A DNA stretch of 64,000 nt from NCBI RefSeq assembly GCF_011799805.1, contig NZ_WXUB01000008.1, positions 62,001 through 126,000 on the forward strand, read 5' to 3'. This document shows, one piece after another, positions 1-8,258 of this stretch (position 1 is the stretch's first letter; every line of letters starts with the position of its first letter). This DNA is from Maribellus sediminis. GTDB lineage: Bacteria > Bacteroidota > Bacteroidia > Bacteroidales > Prolixibacteraceae. The position numbers were made by a program, and so were the translations under genes. The notes beneath the pieces were generated by a model, which was not told where the DNA came from, searched no databases, and was given only the letters and a program-made list of their open reading frames with translations.

Positions 1-1538
1 ATCGTACTCAGCGAGTTGGCTGTGGCAATAAACATGACTTTCGAAAGGTCGAAATCCTGCTCAATATAATTGTCGTGGAATTCGCTGTTTTGTTCCGGGT
101 CGAGCACTTCCAGTAAGGCTGAAGCCGGATCGCCGTGAAAATGTTTCGATACCTTGTCGATTTCATCCAGAATAAATACGGGATTCGACGACTTAGCCTT
201 TTTTATATTTTGAATGATCCTACCAGGCATCGCACCGATGTAGGTTTTCCGGTGTCCACGAATTTCCGATTCATCGTGCAAACCACCAAGACTCATTCGG
301 GCATATTTTCTGCCCAAGGCACGCGCTACTGATTTCCCCAACGATGTTTTTCCAACTCCGGGAGGGCCGTACAGACACAGGATCGGCGACTTCATGTCGT
401 TCTTGAGTTTAAGGACGGCGAGGTGTTCCAGTATTCTTTCCTTTACTTTTTCCAGTCCGTAATGATCTTCGTCCAGTACCTTGTTAGCATGTTTCAGATC
501 GAAATTATCTTCGGTATATTCGTTCCACGGAAGATCGAGTAGTGTTTGGCAATAGGTGAATTGCACTGAATATTCGCCGGCTGCCGGATTGAGTCTTCCG
601 AGTTTCTCCACTTCTCTGTCGAAAAACTTACCAACTTCTTTGCTCCATTTTTTCTGTTTTGCTTTTTCTTTCAGTGCTTTTATTTCCTGCTCAACAGGGT
701 TACCACCCAATTCGTCCTGAATGGTTTTCATTTGCTGGTTAAGCATGAACTCGCGCTGCTGGCGATCGATACCGGTTTTTACCTTTTTCTGAATGTCATG
801 CTTCAGTTCAAGCATCTGCACTTCCTTCACCAAAAAACTGATGGCCTGAACACCTCGATCCTTCAGGTTTGCAGTCTCGAGCAACATTTGTTTGTCTTCA
901 ACTTTAAGATCGGTGTTAGAACAAATAAAGTTGATGAGGAAGGTTGAATTCTCAATATTCTTTACTGCAAAAGTTGCTTCCGGCGGTACGTTTGACGAAA
1001 ACTGTGCAATTTTAATCGACAGGTCTTTCAGCGAGCCAACAATGGCGTTGAACTCGTTGTCATTCTCAGTAGTCACGTCGTTCAGCGGTTCCACTTTCGC
1101 CTTCAGATAAGGTTCCTCACTTACAAATTCACTGATCTGGTACCTTCTTTTTCCTTGAATAATTACCGAAGTTGAACCATCGGGCATTTCAAGTACCTTC
1201 AGAATTTCGGCTACTGTACCGATTGAATAAAGGTCTTCTTTCTCCGGGCGATCAATCGAGTGATCTTTTTGCGCCACGGTACCCAGTAACTTTGCTCCCC
1301 GGTTAACATCACGAATCAGTTTCAGTGAACGTTCTCTGCCTACCGTGATTGGCAGCACAACTCCCGGGAACAAAACCGTGTTCCTCAACGGCAAAATAGG
1401 AAGCACGGAAGGTATGTCGGTATTCTTTAATTCTTTATCATCGCCATCGGCAATAATCGGAATGAATTCGGATTCTTCATCCATGATTCCCGATCCTAAA
1501 ATTGCCTGAAGCGTTGTATTCTTTTTTAATTTTCCCAT
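1..1538 (-). CDS. lon: ATP-dependent Lon protease, 3'-truncated by window edge
   Basis: Lon is a cytoplasmic AAA+ serine protease that degrades misfolded and regulatory proteins. The start is ATG at 1536-1538 (MGKLKKNTTLQAILGS), and about 512 codons lie in the window. The N-terminal substrate-binding domain includes ILPLRNTVLFPGVVLPI. The AAA+ domain shows Walker A GPPGVGKTS at about residue 390 (nt 344-370) and Walker B FILDEIDK at about residue 455, followed by the usual Lon stretch SALLEVLDPEQN. The Ser-Lys protease domain lies beyond position 1 and cannot be checked. The frame is open throughout. It is transcribed away from rpmE2 and is separated from it by a terminator. Confidence 0.96.
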   Translation of the reverse strand, partial: MGKLKKNTTLQAILGSGIMDEESEFIPIIADGDDKELKNTDIPSVLPILPLRNTVLFPGVVLPITVGRERSLKLIRDVNRGAKLLGTVAQKDHSIDRPEKEDLYSIGTVAEILKVLEMPDGSTSVIIQGKRRYQISEFVSEEPYLKAKVEPLNDVTTENDNEFNAIVGSLKDLSIKIAQFSSNVPPEATFAVKNIENSTFLINFICSNTDLKVEDKQMLLETANLKDRGVQAISFLVKEVQMLELKHDIQKKVKTGIDRQQREFMLNQQMKTIQDELGGNPVEQEIKALKEKAKQKKWSKEVGKFFDREVEKLGRLNPAAGEYSVQFTYCQTLLDLPWNEYTEDNFDLKHANKVLDEDHYGLEKVKERILEHLAVLKLKNDMKSPILCLYGPPGVGKTSLGKSVARALGRKYARMSLGGLHDESEIRGHRKTYIGAMPGRIIQNIKKAKSSNPVFILDEIDKVSKHFHGDPASALLEVLDPEQNSEFHDNYIEQDFDLSKVMFIATANSLST

Positions 1539-1693
1539 TTTCTCTTTCTATAAGTGACAGTTTGTCGCAAGTAAGCGTCCTAATTATACAGCAGGGTTAT
1601 TTTGCAATTGCCGTGCCAATAAATAATAATGAAATATACCGGTCTTATTGAGCAAATATGTTGATAATACCGACAAAATTGCAGCGTGGGAGC

Positions 1694-1728
1694 AAAAAAA
1701 AACACCCGTCAGCCGACGGGTGTTTTTC
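1694..1728 (-). terminator. Rho-independent terminator of rpmE2
   Basis: Inverted repeat ACACCCGTC / GACGGGTGT (1702-1710 and 1715-1723) with a 4-nt loop. On the minus strand it is followed by a run of T, about 20 nt past the rpmE2 stop. Confidence 0.85.
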
Positions 1729-1748
1729 AAAAATATCGTAAAGAAAAA

Positions 1749-2012
1749 TTACTTTTTCCTGTTTTCCATGTGCTTACCGTAACGGTTCATGAATTTATCT
1801 ACACGTCCTGCAGTATCCACCAGTTTGGTTTTACCTGTATAGAACGGGTGAGAAGTATTCGAGATTTCCAATTTGTAAACTGGATACTCAACTCCGTCAA
1901 CAACTTCAGTTTCTTTAGTGTCAACAGTTGAACGGGTGATAAAGGTATGTCCGTTCGACATATCTTTGAATGCCACCAATCTGTATGATTCCGGGTGAAT
2001 GTCTTTTCTCAT
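1749..2012 (-). CDS. rpmE2: 50S ribosomal protein L31 type B
   Basis: Protein bL31 of the large ribosomal subunit, 87 residues (MRKDIHPESYRLVAFKDMS...). Its length, the central HPFYTGK segment and the complete absence of cysteine place it in the zinc-independent type B group rather than the shorter Cys4 type A. It is a single-gene transcript: a consensus Bacteroidota promoter lies 84 nt upstream and a strong terminator lies 21 nt downstream. Type B paralogues often take over under zinc limitation, but no Zur site could be recognised here. Confidence 0.97.
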   Translation of the reverse strand: MRKDIHPESYRLVAFKDMSNGHTFITRSTVDTKETEVVDGVEYPVYKLEISNTSHPFYTGKTKLVDTAGRVDKFMNRYGKHMENRKK

Positions 2013-2095
2013 TTTGTTATATTTTTAATGAATGGTTGCATATCTTCTCGCTACAATCCATTCTTTTAGTTATTACTTATACTAATTTCGGGCTG

Positions 2096-2126
2096 CAAAG
2101 ATAAATATAGTTTGTAATAATCCAAA
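2096..2126 (-). promoter_or_regulatory. Bacteroidota promoter of rpmE2
   Basis: On the minus strand, TTTG (2126-2123), a 19-nt spacer and TATCTTTG (2103-2096) match the sigma-ABfr consensus TTTG-N19-TAnnTTTG exactly. Confidence 0.85.
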
Positions 2127-2170
2127 AAATCTTTGCATCATTTATATGCTTAAAACAGAGTTTGTTATTC

Positions 2171-3337
2171 CTAATTAATTACCGGGGCTTTTTTTACCTT
2201 TTTACTGCGGTCGAACAAGTAACGCATGGTGTAATGTGTTTTTGCCCGTTTAGCTCCGGTTGCTTCATATATTGCAATCACTTTTGGGTTGAAATCGCCG
2301 GCCCACGAAAATTCAAGTTCGGTGTAATGGCGGTGCGATTTCTGTTTCATTATCTGTTCCTGCTGCCAGAAAATACCCGATTCGATGCCTGATCGCTGGT
2401 ATTTCGGATCGATACCCATGATCAGGATTCGCGTGCGATTGATCGTCTTGGTATTTTTGTAGTACAGGAATTTCAAAATTCCCAACAGGTTAAGTTTGCC
2501 GTTTAATTTCAGTAAAATCTGGTTGATATCGGGAATCATAACAAACAAGGCAATCGGACGATCTTCGTGATAGGCAAACCAGATCATTTTCGGATCGAGA
2601 ATGGCTTTCGATTCGTTGATGAAATCGTAAATATCATCGGGGTCGAGTGGTTTGTAGTGCTCGTGAAACGACCAGGCCGCATCGTACACCGTGCAAAAAT
2701 CCTTCACAAATTCTTCGGTCTGGCTATAATCGAAATGTTTAAAATTGTATTGCGGCTTTTTGGCCACCCACTCAGCAATTTTCCAAAAACGTTCAGGGAA
2801 AGGTTTGGTATAATCCAGGTGGTAAGAATACTGCTCAAAATAAATTTCGAAACCGAAATTCCGGAAGAGCTGTTCGTAGTATTCTGGATTGTAGGGCATA
2901 CCATATCCCTGCGGCATAAATCCTTTTACAAGCAGTCCCCAATTCACATAATTCTCTCCGAAATTGATGGGGCCGTCCATGGCTTCCATGCCGTTTTGTT
3001 TGTTCCACTCAGCGGCAGCATTAAAAAGCATGTTCGCAGCATCCTGGTTGTTAATGCATTCAAAAAAGCCACATCCACCGGTAGGCTGTTCATACGTTTT
3101 TGCCAGGTTGAAATTAATGAAAGCCGCAATTCTGCCCAGTAATTCTCCGTTTTCGTCAAGCAGTACCCAGCGAATGGCTTTTCCGTTGCGGAAAGTTTTA
3201 TTTTTTTTCGGATCAAAAATGCCTTCAACCATTCCCTGCAGTGGTGCCGCCCAGTTTTTATCATCTTTATAAATCAGGTGCGGAACTTTATGAAAAAGTT
3301 TCTGTGTGTTCTTGTCTTTAACCTCAATTAACTGCAT
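2171..3337 (-). CDS. GNAT-like acyltransferase-fold protein (first of two paralogues)
   Basis: Uncharacterised 388-residue protein. The C-terminal third resembles a GNAT domain: GIDPKYQRSGIESG at about residues 308-321 matches the acetyl-CoA-binding motif A (Q/R-x-x-G-x-G/A). The N-terminal part contains CGFFECINNQDAANMLF and MDGPINFGENYVNWGLL, both also present in the neighbouring paralogue. There is no signal peptide or membrane segment, so it is probably cytosolic. Substrate unknown. The gene lies 48 nt downstream of its paralogue and is probably co-transcribed with it. Related proteins are often only named hypothetical or N-acetyltransferase. Confidence 0.75.
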   Translation of the reverse strand: MQLIEVKDKNTQKLFHKVPHLIYKDDKNWAAPLQGMVEGIFDPKKNKTFRNGKAIRWVLLDENGELLGRIAAFINFNLAKTYEQPTGGCGFFECINNQDAANMLFNAAAEWNKQNGMEAMDGPINFGENYVNWGLLVKGFMPQGYGMPYNPEYYEQLFRNFGFEIYFEQYSYHLDYTKPFPERFWKIAEWVAKKPQYNFKHFDYSQTEEFVKDFCTVYDAAWSFHEHYKPLDPDDIYDFINESKAILDPKMIWFAYHEDRPIALFVMIPDINQILLKLNGKLNLLGILKFLYYKNTKTINRTRILIMGIDPKYQRSGIESGIFWQQEQIMKQKSHRHYTELEFSWAGDFNPKVIAIYEATGAKRAKTHYTMRYLFDRSKKVKKAPVIN

Positions 3338-3385
3338 AAAAATCTGTTCTTCCTAATTACACTAAAAACGCAAATGAAGTATTTA

Positions 3386-4549
3386 TTAGTGAATTATTGG
3401 TGCTTTTTTAAATTCTTTTTCGCGGTCGAATAAGTAACGGAGCGTGTGGTGGGTAAGTTTCTTTTCAGCTCCAAATGATTTGAAAAGTGCGTTCATTTTT
3501 GGATTGAAATCGCCGACCCAGCTCATTTCCATGTCGTTATACCACGATTTTTTTAGCATTACTTTTTTCAGGTGATGAAAAATCCCCGATTCAATTCCCT
3601 TTCCCTGGTAAGCGGGGATTACTCCCAAAACGATCACCCTGCAGCGTGTTATCACTTTTCTGCTTTTGTAATACAGCAGCTTAACGATGTTCCAGAGAGT
3701 GAGGTCGCCACTTTTTATTTTTTGCAGGATCTGATTCAGATCAAGAATCTGCATAAAAAATGCAATAGGTTTGCCGTCGTGGTAAACATACCAGATAAAT
3801 TCTTCGTCGATTAGGATTTTGGCATTGTTCAACGTGGCTTTTAATACATCAAAATCAAGTGGTTTGTAATTTCCGTGATTGCCCCAGGCTTTTTGGTGAA
3901 TCTCTATAAAATCGTCGATGTACTTTTTCTGATCCTTATACGTAAAATGCTCAAAACTATAGCCAGGTTTTTTAGCCACCCAATCGGCAATCTTCCAGAA
4001 ACGTTCTGGCAGATCGGGATCGGTAATGTCGAGCGAGTAACTGTATTGTTCGTAATAGGTCTTAAATCCGTAGTTTTCGAATAAGTAAAAATAGTACGCC
4101 GGATTGTAATTCATGCCAAACGTTTGTGGCTGGAAACCTTCGTTCAGCAAGCCCCAGAAAAAGAAATTTTCGTCGAAATTAACAGGACCGTCCATGGCTT
4201 CCATCCCGTGTTGCTGCAACCAGTTTTTAGCCGTACCAAATAAAATATTGGCAGCCTCCTGGTTGTTTATGCATTCGAAATAGCCACAGCAACCTGTGGG
4301 CTGATCGTAGCCAGAAGCATAATTCTGATCGTAAAAAGCAGCAATCCTTCCAATGTAATTTCCTTCAGATTTTAAAATCCAGCGTCGGGCGTCTCCTCTT
4401 TTGAATCGCGCATTTTTAGCCGGATCGAAAGTGTTTTCAATCATTCGTTTTAACGGAGGAATATGGTTGGGGTCGTTTTTGTAAATCGATTCGGGAACAC
4501 GATGAAACGCATTTACCAGTTCACTGTTGGTAACCTCGATTACTTCCAT
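3386..4549 (-). CDS. GNAT-like acyltransferase-fold protein (second paralogue)
   Basis: 387-residue protein colinear with the gene at 2171-3337. Shared landmarks are CGYFECINNQEAANILF, EAMDGPVNF and a C-terminal tail ending RYLFDRE...KKAPIIH. The GNAT-type motif A reads GVIPAYQGKGIESG. The obvious overall similarity, equal length and tandem placement point to a gene duplication that was kept, so the two copies may differ in substrate. It is the upstream gene of the pair. Function unknown; cytosolic by absence of export signals. Confidence 0.75.
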   Translation of the reverse strand: MEVIEVTNSELVNAFHRVPESIYKNDPNHIPPLKRMIENTFDPAKNARFKRGDARRWILKSEGNYIGRIAAFYDQNYASGYDQPTGCCGYFECINNQEAANILFGTAKNWLQQHGMEAMDGPVNFDENFFFWGLLNEGFQPQTFGMNYNPAYYFYLFENYGFKTYYEQYSYSLDITDPDLPERFWKIADWVAKKPGYSFEHFTYKDQKKYIDDFIEIHQKAWGNHGNYKPLDFDVLKATLNNAKILIDEEFIWYVYHDGKPIAFFMQILDLNQILQKIKSGDLTLWNIVKLLYYKSRKVITRCRVIVLGVIPAYQGKGIESGIFHHLKKVMLKKSWYNDMEMSWVGDFNPKMNALFKSFGAEKKLTHHTLRYLFDREKEFKKAPIIH

Positions 4550-4715
4550 TTACGATACTGTTACTTGATTTCTGTATGATCGAAAATAACATTTTTGAAA
4601 GGAAATAAAAAGGATCCACCTCTTTCGAAATGAATCCAGACCGTTTTATATTCAATATTTATTTACAGATTGCCCGGTATTGTGATTTAACCTACTTATA
4701 ATTAACCTGAAACAG

Positions 4716-4904
4716 TTATTCAATCCCTAATTCACTTTTTAAGTCAGAATGCGATTTCCAGGTTTTGTTTTTAGATTTTGTTTCCAAGGCCGAAAAATAG
4801 TCATTGTAATCTTCCTCTATTTCTTTCAGACGCTTGTATTCGTTTACATCGATAATAACAGCAATGGGTTTTTCTCCTTCTTTTATGATCTGTGTTTTAA
4901 TCAT
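4716..4904 (-). CDS. Phd/YefM-type antitoxin
   Basis: 62-residue protein (MIKTQIIKEGEKPIAVIID...) resembling the Phd/YefM fold: an N-terminal beta-strand region with the pattern KPIAVIIDVNEYKRLKE for dimerisation and DNA binding, then a charged C-terminal tail expected to bind the toxin. It starts with ATG at 4902-4904, overlapping the toxin stop (ATGA), so the two are translationally coupled. Unusually for this family the antitoxin is the second gene. Expected to neutralise the adjacent RelE-like toxin and repress the operon. Confidence 0.8.
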   Translation of the reverse strand: MIKTQIIKEGEKPIAVIIDVNEYKRLKEIEEDYNDYFSALETKSKNKTWKSHSDLKSELGIE

Positions 4905-5161
4905 TTGTATGCCTCCTTTCGGTGTTTTACTTCGTAAATGTTCAGAATGTTGAACTGTTCATCAAAAATTACCCGGTAATTTCCAATTCTCAGTCTTTTG
5001 AAGTCAGCTAAACGTCCCTTTAGTACTTTTACATCAAAATTTCCGGAAGGATTGTTTGCATAATCTTCAATTTTTCCGATGATTAATTTTGCAGAGTTTT
5101 TATCCGACCGATTGATCTTTTTCAATTGTTTAACCGCCTTTTCAGAATACCGTATCTGCAT
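4901..5161 (-). CDS. RelE/ParE-family toxin
   Basis: 86-residue protein of RelE/ParE type: basic helices at the N-terminus (YSEKAVKQLKKI), then the core VKVLKGRLADFKRLRIGNYRVIFD and a C-terminal strand ILNIYEVKHRKEAYK. In RelE relatives the R-x-G-x-Y-R-V-x-F block and the C-terminal basic/aromatic residues act on ribosome-bound mRNA; ParE members poison gyrase instead. Sequence alone does not decide between them. It is the first gene of a two-gene unit, with a 4-nt ATGA overlap to the antitoxin. Confidence 0.82.
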   Translation of the reverse strand: MQIRYSEKAVKQLKKINRSDKNSAKLIIGKIEDYANNPSGNFDVKVLKGRLADFKRLRIGNYRVIFDEQFNILNIYEVKHRKEAYK

Positions 5162-5267
5162 TACCAGTTTTCCTCAAATTTAAAGATTTTTGTAAAAAAG
5201 GATGGCATCCTATTGTGTTTTAAATTTTGTGATGCCATTCTCTCAGCTGCGGTATTTTGAAACTGAT

Positions 5268-6035
5268 TTAATCGCGGCTCGCTAATTTGGATAGTAAACG
5301 CAGGATTTCGAGGTACAGCCAAACCAGGGTTACCATCAATCCGAAAGCGCCGTACCACTCCATGTATTTTGGCGCACCAGAATCGGAAGCCCGCTCGATA
5401 AAGGCAAAATCAAGTACCAGGTTTAAAGCTGCAATGGCTACAACAACCAGGCTGAATCCAATGCTGAAGTTCGAATTCCCGTAAAGAAAGCCTAGGTTGG
5501 CACCAAACATCCCGGCAATAAAACTGACAAAATAAACGAGTGCAATTCCTGCAGTTGCTGCAAAAATACCCATCATTAACTTGTTCGTGACTTTAATGAT
5601 CCCGGAACGATAGAGGAACAACATGGCTGCAAATACGGCCAGTGTCAATGCTACTGCACGCATAACAATTCCTGCGTATTGCATTTCAAGCATAGCTGAG
5701 ATTCCGCCCAGCAAGAGCCCTTCGAAAATGGCATAAATGGGCGCCGAAATTCCGGAGCTTTGTGGCCTGAACACAGTAACTAAAACGGTGATAAAACCGC
5801 CAATTCCGCCAACCAGTAACCATGGTGCAACTGCCGAAGCTGCGGCTTCAGGATTACTGGCTGCCACCTCGAAAAATTTATTCCAGGTAAATACAGCACC
5901 GGCAACAACCAGCAAAAGCAATAATGCAGTTTTGTTCATGGTGCCATTTACTGTCATTACATCCGAGGCGGTGGTGTAATCTTTTGCAAATACCCGCTCT
6001 TTAAAAACCGGATTCGAAGATTTTGTGATATTCAT
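5268..6035 (-). CDS. Bax inhibitor-1/YccA-family membrane protein
   Basis: 255-residue, very hydrophobic inner-membrane protein with about seven transmembrane segments, starting near residue 33 (NKTALLLLLVVAGAVFTW) and ending in YLEILRLLSKLASRD. The N-terminus (SNPVFKERVF, YTTASDVMTVNGTMNKTA) is typical of the bacterial BI-1 subgroup sometimes called YetJ-like. Some bacterial BI-1 proteins are pH-dependent calcium channels. The conserved aspartates expected for that role are plausible here, but their placement was not modelled. Monocistronic by context. Confidence 0.88.
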   Translation of the reverse strand: MNITKSSNPVFKERVFAKDYTTASDVMTVNGTMNKTALLLLLVVAGAVFTWNKFFEVAASNPEAAASAVAPWLLVGGIGGFITVLVTVFRPQSSGISAPIYAIFEGLLLGGISAMLEMQYAGIVMRAVALTLAVFAAMLFLYRSGIIKVTNKLMMGIFAATAGIALVYFVSFIAGMFGANLGFLYGNSNFSIGFSLVVVAIAALNLVLDFAFIERASDSGAPKYMEWYGAFGLMVTLVWLYLEILRLLSKLASRD

Positions 6036-6159
6036 ATTCTATGTATTTTAATTTCAATTTTGTCGATCGTACCTTAACGATAACCGAATGCGTAAGTAAA
6101 CAAACTCCCTGCCATGAAAGTTTTTCCTGACAGCTTTACAGTTAAAAAAGTTTAACGGA

Positions 6160-6864
6160 TCAGTCTTCCAGCATTTCCTGAACATATTCGCTGGTGAGTT
6201 CTTCATACAATTGCTCGCCAAGCTGAATGGCATTTTCAGATTCACTAAGCTGAAATATTTTGGAGAGTTCGCAGCATTGTTCGTTCAATAGTTTCGAACG
6301 GGTTCCTAAGGCGATGATGGTTCGGTAAAGTGGCGTAAACAGTTTTTTATCTTTAGCCAGTGTTGGCAGTTCTTCAAAAAACGGTTCAAACATTTCGTCG
6401 ATGGCACTTTTATCGGTTATGGCCAGGCGCCCCAGTAAATGAATCCCGGTAAAATGGACGATGTGTTTTTTGCCGCGGCACCATTCCAGCGCTTTTACAA
6501 AGGCAAACTTGCTTTTTACCCAAAGGTTGGTGGAAGCCTGCTCGGCAATCTCTGTGTTTTCAAACGATTTTGTCCAGAAATCCATTTGCTCCTCGGTAAC
6601 TTCTTTCGGATCATCGAGCAAAGTGGCCAGGATCATGGTTTCGCGCCACTGCTTGTTCCATAGTTTCAGCGCCAGCAAATGATCGGGAGTGTATTGTTTG
6701 GCCAGATCGCGCAAATCGAGGATCGAAACGCCCCAGTTGAGTTTGTAGTTAAAGCCCTTTTGGTTCATGCTGTCGGCCACTTCGCCACTTTTCCTCAATT
6801 TAATGGCTTTTAGCAATGCCTGGTACTTTTGTTCGCTTTCGTTATTGTCGAGAATAAAATCCAT
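6160..6864 (-). CDS. DNA alkylation repair (AlkD-like) HEAT-repeat protein
   Basis: 234-residue, all-helical protein. The pattern SILDLRDLAKQY, LKLWNKQWRETMILATLLDD and EQASTNLWVKSKFAFVKALEWC resembles the AlkC/AlkD family, whose curved HEAT-like repeats hold DNA and excise alkylated bases. AlkD catalytic residues (Trp, Asp, Trp) cannot be assigned with certainty, so this may be a structural relative with another role. It is divergently transcribed from the flippase gene. Confidence 0.75.
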   Translation of the reverse strand: MDFILDNNESEQKYQALLKAIKLRKSGEVADSMNQKGFNYKLNWGVSILDLRDLAKQYTPDHLLALKLWNKQWRETMILATLLDDPKEVTEEQMDFWTKSFENTEIAEQASTNLWVKSKFAFVKALEWCRGKKHIVHFTGIHLLGRLAITDKSAIDEMFEPFFEELPTLAKDKKLFTPLYRTIIALGTRSKLLNEQCCELSKIFQLSESENAIQLGEQLYEELTSEYVQEMLED

Positions 6865-6879
6865 TTACTAGAGTTTGTA

Positions 6880-6912
6880 CAAAATTAAAATAAATGCAAT
6901 TATCCCGTCAAA
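6880..6912 (-). promoter_or_regulatory. Bacteroidota promoter of the AlkD-like gene
   Basis: On the minus strand, TTTG (6912-6909), a 21-nt spacer and TAATTTTG (6887-6880) match the -33/-7 consensus; the ATG is 16 nt further on. Confidence 0.7.
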
Positions 6913-6921
6913 AGTTTATTT

Positions 6922-8235
6922 TTGTGCAAGCTTAACAAGACATTGCTTTCAAAAATAAACATAACCAATATTTCCGGTCTTCAGTTTTTTCAGTTGCTGA
7001 GGTTTGGTACGCTGCTGCTAATCAGCATTGTATTTACAAAAAGTAGTTTAAGCACCGAAGCCATTGGTAATTACGAATACTTTCTTTTTGTTGCCGCGCT
7101 GGCCTGTTCCTTTTGGATCAACGGGATCATTCAGTCGTTTTTACCTTTGTTTAAAAGCAACAATAGCTTTCAAAATAAGCGTGATAAATCGCCGGAGTTT
7201 TTTAACGTTTTTCTGCTAATCAGTTCTTTGAGTGTTGGAGTAGTATTGGTTTTAGGCGCTTTTCATTTTTTGTATTCCGACCTTCCTTATTTCTATTACC
7301 TGCTTTTGTATATTCTGTTCAGCAGTCCGGCTTTTTTGGTAGAGTACGTGTATTTGCTTAAGAATAAAGTAGGGTGGATCATCAAATACGGCTTATTCAC
7401 TTTTGCAGTGCAATTGGTTTTCGTGGCCGGTCCCGCAATTCTCGGGCTCGAAATGAAATACAGTATCGTCGGGCTGGTCGCCATTTCCATTATCCGATAT
7501 GTGTGGTTGCTGACCATTTTAAAGAAATATGCACAATTTTCAATTTCAAAAGCATTTTTGAAAGAACACATGGTGCTTGCCTTGCCGCTTATTGTAAGCA
7601 GCCTGCTGGGAGCGTCGGCCCAATATGTCGACGGATTCCTGGTGCTCAATAAATTCGACTCTGCCACTTTTGCCATATTCCGCTACGGAGCAAAGGAATT
7701 TCCGCTGGTGTTATTAATGGCCAATGCTTTGAGTACGGCACTGATCCCTGAATTTACCTCGAAAGAAAAACTGGCTGATTCATTGCAGTTGCTAAAAGAC
7801 AAATCGGCCCGCTTAATGCACTTGCTTTTCCCTGTTACGATCTTTTTTATTGTATTTAGTAAATGGTTGTATCCACGCGTTTTCAATCCCGATTTTACTG
7901 AAAGTGCGGTCATTTTTAATATTTATTTACTGCTGATCATCAGCCGGCTGGTTTTTCCGCATACGATGTTAATAGGATTAAAAAAGACAAAGGTTGTGAT
8001 GCATGCATCACTTGCCGAACTGGTTGTGAATATTGCACTAAGTGTAATTTTTATTGGATATTGGGGAATTGAAGGAGTGGCATTTGCAACCTTAATCGCC
8101 TTCGGAGTTCAGAAAATTATCTGGATCGTTTACAACAAAATGGCGTTAAAAATTTCGCCACGGCAGTATATCCCGATATCGATATGGAGTATTTATTCGT
8201 TACTTACATTGTTGGCATTTATTATAGTTTATTGA
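6922..8235 (+). CDS. Polysaccharide/lipid flippase (MVF/MATE-type, Wzx-like)
   Basis: Integral inner-membrane protein of up to 437 residues with about twelve to fourteen hydrophobic segments and few motifs (LRFGTLLLISIVF, FSKWLYPRVFNPDF). It fits the oligosaccharide flippases that move undecaprenyl-linked glycans across the membrane. No ATG fits the N-terminus. TTG 6922 gives the longest frame, but it overlaps a -7-like element TATTTTTG (6917-6924), so in-frame TTG 6943 (MLSKINITNISG) is a good alternative. A methyltransferase gene follows 23 nt later, suggesting a small envelope-glycan unit. No glycosyltransferases are nearby. Confidence 0.82.
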   Translation: MCKLNKTLLSKINITNISGLQFFQLLRFGTLLLISIVFTKSSLSTEAIGNYEYFLFVAALACSFWINGIIQSFLPLFKSNNSFQNKRDKSPEFFNVFLLISSLSVGVVLVLGAFHFLYSDLPYFYYLLLYILFSSPAFLVEYVYLLKNKVGWIIKYGLFTFAVQLVFVAGPAILGLEMKYSIVGLVAISIIRYVWLLTILKKYAQFSISKAFLKEHMVLALPLIVSSLLGASAQYVDGFLVLNKFDSATFAIFRYGAKEFPLVLLMANALSTALIPEFTSKEKLADSLQLLKDKSARLMHLLFPVTIFFIVFSKWLYPRVFNPDFTESAVIFNIYLLLIISRLVFPHTMLIGLKKTKVVMHASLAELVVNIALSVIFIGYWGIEGVAFATLIAFGVQKIIWIVYNKMALKISPRQYIPISIWSIYSLLTLLAFIIVY

Positions 8236-8258
8236 AGAAAAAATCAGAAGAGAATTAA

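Noticed and set aside
2567-3142. 191-codon plus-strand frame
   Set aside because: Antisense to the first GNAT-like gene; its paralogue conserves the minus-strand protein, not this frame.
5161-5358. 65-codon minus-strand frame just upstream of the RelE-like toxin, checked as a possible antitoxin in the usual first position
   Set aside because: Most of it overlaps the C-terminal end of the Bax-inhibitor gene in another frame, and the peptide has no antitoxin character.
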